Shown: positions 4,591-6,898 of the stretch, one piece after another | Layout of the letters: each line of letters begins with the position of its first letter | Numbering within the stretch: position 1 is the stretch's first letter | DNA from: an uncultured Clostridia bacterium | GTDB lineage: Bacteria; Bacillota; Clostridia; Oscillospirales; CAG-382 | Direction: 5' to 3' | Assembly: GCA_947627335.1 (NCBI GenBank) | Contig: CANQVQ010000082.1 | Location: 1-6,898 of the forward strand | Length of the DNA stretch: 6,898 nucleotides | Position numbers and translations under genes: made by a program | The notes under the pieces: generated by a model | What the model was told of the DNA's origin: nothing | The model's database searches: none | What the model saw: the letters and a program-made list of their open reading frames with translations, nothing else

Positions 4591-6176
4591 AGCGTCGGAC
4601 GTGGGCGCGGACGGTCACGCAGGTCTGCGTCGCGTTGTTTTTCCTGCTCTGCGTGATCCTGCCGATCCTGCGGATGCTGTCGCGCATCACGCCGGAGGGG
4701 TTCAACAAGATGGTGTCGTCGCCGCAGTTCCCGCCGGCGGTGCTGAACACGGTGACGACTGGGCTGACCGCGACGGCGCTGACGCTGGCGCTGGCGTTCA
4801 CCGCCGCGTGGTGTCTGGAGCGCGTCCCGATCCGGGGGAAGGCGGTCTTTTCGACGTTGTTCGTGCTGCCGATGCTGATCCCGTCGATCTCGCACGCCTT
4901 CGGGCTGGTGGCGCTGTTCGGCGCGAACGGGTATCTGACGAACCTGCTCGGGCTGCACGGAAGCATCTACGGGTTCTGGGGGATCGTCGCCGGGTCGGTG
5001 ATGTACTCCTTCCCGGTGGCGTTTCTGATGGTCGCGGGCATCCTGCAGTACGAGGACGGCACGCAGTACCAGGCGGCGACGGTACTCGGGATCCCGAAGT
5101 TCCGCCAGTTCACCGGCATCACGCTCCCGTACATGAAAAAGACCCTGCTTTCCTCCTTCTTTGCGATCTTTACGATGATCGTCACGGACTACGGCGTGCC
5201 GCTGACCGTCGGGGGCAAGGTGCAGACGCTCTCGAAGATGATGTACACCGAGGCTGCCAAGTCTGTCAGCACCAACGCGGACCGCAACGGCGAGGTCGTC
5301 ATCGGGGCGTTCCTGCTCCTGCCTGCGATCGTCGCGTTCGTCGTCGACCTGCTCAACCCGGAACGCGGGCAGGGCGCTTACGTTTCCAATCCGGTCGTCC
5401 CGTCGGGCGGACGGTTCGCGAAGGTCGCCGCCTACGCGTACAGCGTTTGCGTCGGGCTTGCGGTGCTTTTGCCGGTGGGTTCGTTCGGGGTGATCATGTT
5501 CGAGCGGAAGTACCCGGTCGACCCGTCCTTCACGTTGGAACACATCCGCACGGCGCTCAACCGCGGTGCGGGGAGGCATCTCATGTATTCCCTGCTCTAC
5601 GCGCTGCTCGCAGGGGTGTTCGGCACGCTGCTCGCGTTCGTCTGCGCCTACCTGACCGCCCGGGCGAAGGGGACGTTCTCGAAGGGAATCCACCTGATCT
5701 CCGTCACGACCATGTCCATCCCGGGGTTGGTGCTGGGGCTTTCGTACGTCATTTTCTTCCATTCGTCGCCGATCTACAAAACGGTGTGGATCGTTGCGCT
5801 TGCGAATTCGATGCACTTCTTCGCGTCGCCCTACCTCATGATGTACCAGACCCTCGGGAAGGTCAATCCCGACCTCGAGGACGTCGGGCTGACGCTCGGC
5901 GTGGGGCGTCTGCACGTCATCAAGGACGTCATTCTGCCGAAGGTGCGCTTCACCATGCTGGAGATGTTTATCTATTTCTTCGTCAATTCCATGATGACCA
6001 TCTCCGCCGTGTCCTTCCTTGCGCCGCCGTCGCCGAAACCGGTCGCGCTCATGCTCTCCCAGTTCTCCGACCAGCTCCTCACCGAGCAGGCGGCATTCGT
6101 CTCCCTGCTGATCCTCGGCGTTAACCTGCTTATCAAGGTCGCCGGGAATTTACTGCGGCGGAAAAGTCGGGCGTAG
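4587..6176 (+). CDS. ABC transporter permease, fused two-domain type
   Basis: This 529-residue inner-membrane protein carries two binding-protein-dependent permease domains in one chain, so a single copy can form the whole channel. Hydrophobic segments fall at roughly 12-30, 52-75, 86-112, 128-152, 187-203 and 238-254 in the first half, and 281-304, 333-355, 367-391, 399-420, 457-479 and 502-520 in the second. Each half has an EAA-type ATPase-coupling loop: QAATVLGIPKFRQFTGITLP (162-181) and EDVGLTLGVGRLHVIKDVIL followed by Pro451. Fused permeases of this size are typical of FbpB-like and putative 2-aminoethylphosphonate (PhnU2-type) systems. The start is GTG 4587 in a GTGA overlap with the ATPase stop, with GGGGG as ribosome-binding site. 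It is the last gene of the operon. Confidence 0.9.
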   Translation: MKRRTWARTVTQVCVALFFLLCVILPILRMLSRITPEGFNKMVSSPQFPPAVLNTVTTGLTATALTLALAFTAAWCLERVPIRGKAVFSTLFVLPMLIPSISHAFGLVALFGANGYLTNLLGLHGSIYGFWGIVAGSVMYSFPVAFLMVAGILQYEDGTQYQAATVLGIPKFRQFTGITLPYMKKTLLSSFFAIFTMIVTDYGVPLTVGGKVQTLSKMMYTEAAKSVSTNADRNGEVVIGAFLLLPAIVAFVVDLLNPERGQGAYVSNPVVPSGGRFAKVAAYAYSVCVGLAVLLPVGSFGVIMFERKYPVDPSFTLEHIRTALNRGAGRHLMYSLLYALLAGVFGTLLAFVCAYLTARAKGTFSKGIHLISVTTMSIPGLVLGLSYVIFFHSSPIYKTVWIVALANSMHFFASPYLMMYQTLGKVNPDLEDVGLTLGVGRLHVIKDVILPKVRFTMLEMFIYFFVNSMMTISAVSFLAPPSPKPVALMLSQFSDQLLTEQAAFVSLLILGVNLLIKVAGNLLRRKSRA

Positions 6177-6186
6177 AAAGGGTACG

Positions 6187-6208
6187 TTGGGGGTGCCAGC
6201 ACCCCCAA
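6187..6208. repeat. Palindromic G/C-rich repeat after the permease
   Basis: TTGGGGGTGC (6187-6196) is inverted exactly as GCACCCCCAA (6199-6208) with only CA between, so in RNA a few central pairs must open. It starts 10 nt after the permease stop. CCCC and GGGG just downstream (6212-6215 and 6222-6225, around TCCTTT) form a second small stem. Its reverse complement, GGGGG-TGCTGGCA-CCCCC, closely resembles the copy at 1330-1347. It may protect the 3' end of the operon transcript, as bacterial REP-like units do; no T-run follows. Confidence 0.55.
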
Positions 6209-6303
6209 GCCCCCCTCCTTTGGGGATGTTATAAGGGAAAGGCAAAAGAGGGGAGCCTTCTCCGTTTGTCCGTGCGCTTTGGTTCGCACCCCCAAAGTCG
6301 CGA

Positions 6304-6330
6304 GGCTCCTATCGGAGCCAGCGCCCCCAA
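6304..6330. repeat. Hairpin with a third copy of the GCCAGCGCCCCCA repeat
   Basis: GGCTCC (6304-6309) pairs with GGAGCC (6314-6319) around TATC, and the segment runs straight into GCCAGCGCCCCCA (6317-6329). The same 13-mer with one change occurs at 6195-6207 (GCCAGCACCCCCA), and its reverse complement, TGGGGGCGCTGGC, lies at 1329-1341. Between the two downstream copies, CGCACCCCCAAAG (6285-6297) is a further related piece. The set looks like fragments of one dispersed repeat family. Confidence 0.45.
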
Positions 6331-6345
6331 TTTACGGAGTAAAAA

Positions 6346-6376
6346 AGAAAGACGCAAAGTTCTTGCGTCTTTTTTT
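6346..6376. terminator. Strong intrinsic terminator, potentially bidirectional
   Basis: AAAGACGCAA (6348-6357) pairs perfectly with TTGCGTCTTT (6363-6372) around AGTTC, and the right arm continues into a run of T to 6376. The A-run on the left (6341-6346) gives a matching T-run on the other strand. It lies about 170 bp after the permease stop and before the TepA-like gene, so it most likely closes the transporter operon. Confidence 0.88.
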
Positions 6377-6464
6377 GTGTTTAAGAGGTGGTGAGAATGG
6401 CGACACTTAGATAGAAAGAAGAATAGCAATACTCGGAGAGAAAAAGGGAAGGGACGGAAAGTTC

Positions 6465-6898
6465 ATGATACGAAACTGCAACGACGACAACAACGAGGAA
6501 CAGCAGGACGAAGCGGTCCGTGCGCCGGAAGAAAAAGCCGACGACATCGAAAAATCCGGCGGGATCACCCTGCGCGGGCAGGGCGAAGCGATCCACGCCC
6601 TGATCATCGCCGGGCAGATCGAGGGGCACTACGCCGCCTCGCCGCAGACCAAGTCCACCAAGTACGAGCAGTGCATCCCGACCCTCGTCGCCGTCGAGGA
6701 GAGCGACGAGATCGACGGGCTCCTGCTCCTGCTCAACACGATCGGCGGGGACGTCGAAGCGGGACTGGCGATCGCCGAGCTGGTCGCCGGCATGACCAAG
6801 CCGACCGTCTCCCTGGTCCTCGGCGGCGGGCACTCGATCGGCGTGCCGCTCGCGGTTTCGGCGAAGAAATCCTTCATCGTGCCGAGCGCGACCATGAC
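6465..6898 (+). CDS. tepA: TepA-like ClpP-family serine protease, 3'-partial
   Basis: The first 144 codons encode a ClpP/crotonase-fold protein of the TepA (translocation-enhancing protein, YmfB) type, a cytoplasmic protease homologue. After a charged, Asp/Glu-rich N-terminus (residues 5-30) comes the ClpP-like core: ALIIAGQIEGHY, LLLLLNTIGGDVEAGLAIAE (86-105), and SLVLGGGHSIGVPLAVSA (116-133), with Ser124 as the predicted nucleophile in GGHSIG. The catalytic His and Asp would lie beyond the window. ATG 6465 is the only usual start after the in-frame TAG at 6408; its ribosome-binding site (AAGGGAAGGGA, 6444-6454) is about 10 nt upstream and only fair. In Bacillus subtilis tepA precedes spoIIIE, so a DNA-translocase gene may follow here. 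It lies after the terminator and is probably separate from the transporter operon. Confidence 0.85.
   Translation, partial: MIRNCNDDNNEEQQDEAVRAPEEKADDIEKSGGITLRGQGEAIHALIIAGQIEGHYAASPQTKSTKYEQCIPTLVAVEESDEIDGLLLLLNTIGGDVEAGLAIAELVAGMTKPTVSLVLGGGHSIGVPLAVSAKKSFIVPSATM

Noticed and set aside
4503..5915. 470-codon open frame on the - strand
   Set aside because: It is antisense to the permease, with extreme Arg/His/Gln/Asp content and no motif. It is a by-product of third-position GC in the real gene.
4553..6124. 523-codon open frame on the + strand overlapping the permease
   Set aside because: The permease frame has membrane segments and two EAA loops; this frame is Arg/Gly/Ala-rich without domains.
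1..6898. CRISPR array, tRNA, rRNA or transposase gene
   Set aside because: I saw no regularly spaced 25-40 bp repeats, no tRNA cloverleaf with conserved TTCGA arm, no rRNA-like sequence and no transposase domain on either strand.

Overview
The window reads as a high-GC Bacillota chromosome, probably a clostridial gut-type lineage (Oscillospirales-like). The basis is Gram-positive AGGAGG/GGGAGG ribosome-binding sites, a consensus SigA-type promoter, a lipoprotein binding protein, a teichoic-acid-type glycerophosphotransferase and a TepA-like ClpP protein. The taxonomic call is inference. All recognised genes lie on the + strand.

Layout: (1) 3-1010, 3' part of a CDP-glycerol glycerophosphotransferase-family protein, cut by the window start. 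(2) 1007-1391, a near-perfect promoter (TTGACA, 17 bp, TATACT) overlapping the previous stop codon, followed by a roughly 350-nt untranslated leader rich in perfect inverted repeats, including an 81-nt element that folds on paper as a three-way junction. (3) 1392-1619, a 75-residue single-span membrane protein of unknown function. (4) 1620-1863, a gap with phased ACGCGG repeats and an inverted repeat. (5) 1864-6176, a four-gene operon: a LicC-like CTP:phosphocholine-type cytidylyltransferase fused to an N-terminal winged helix-turn-helix, then a solute-binding lipoprotein, an ABC ATPase and a fused two-domain ABC permease. (6) 6177-6464, a gap with G/C-rich palindromic repeats and a strong intrinsic terminator. 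(7) 6465-6898, the 5' part of a TepA-like ClpP-family protein, cut by the window end.

How they may work together (inference): the transporter belongs to the ferric/polyamine/2-aminoethylphosphonate-type class, and the binding protein lacks the Tyr-Tyr dyad of classical ferric-binding proteins. Its operon partner activates a small phospho-headgroup with CTP (phosphocholine in characterised LicC; 2-aminoethylphosphonate in the related PntC enzymes). The likely story is import of a headgroup or its precursor, CMP activation, and use in decorating a surface polymer; the upstream glycerophosphotransferase fits that theme. The fused wHTH domain could make the enzyme its own regulator. No kinase (LicA), transferase (LicD) or phosphonate-breakdown gene is visible, so the substrate is unresolved.

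The least explained part of the window is the structured leader at 1036-1391.
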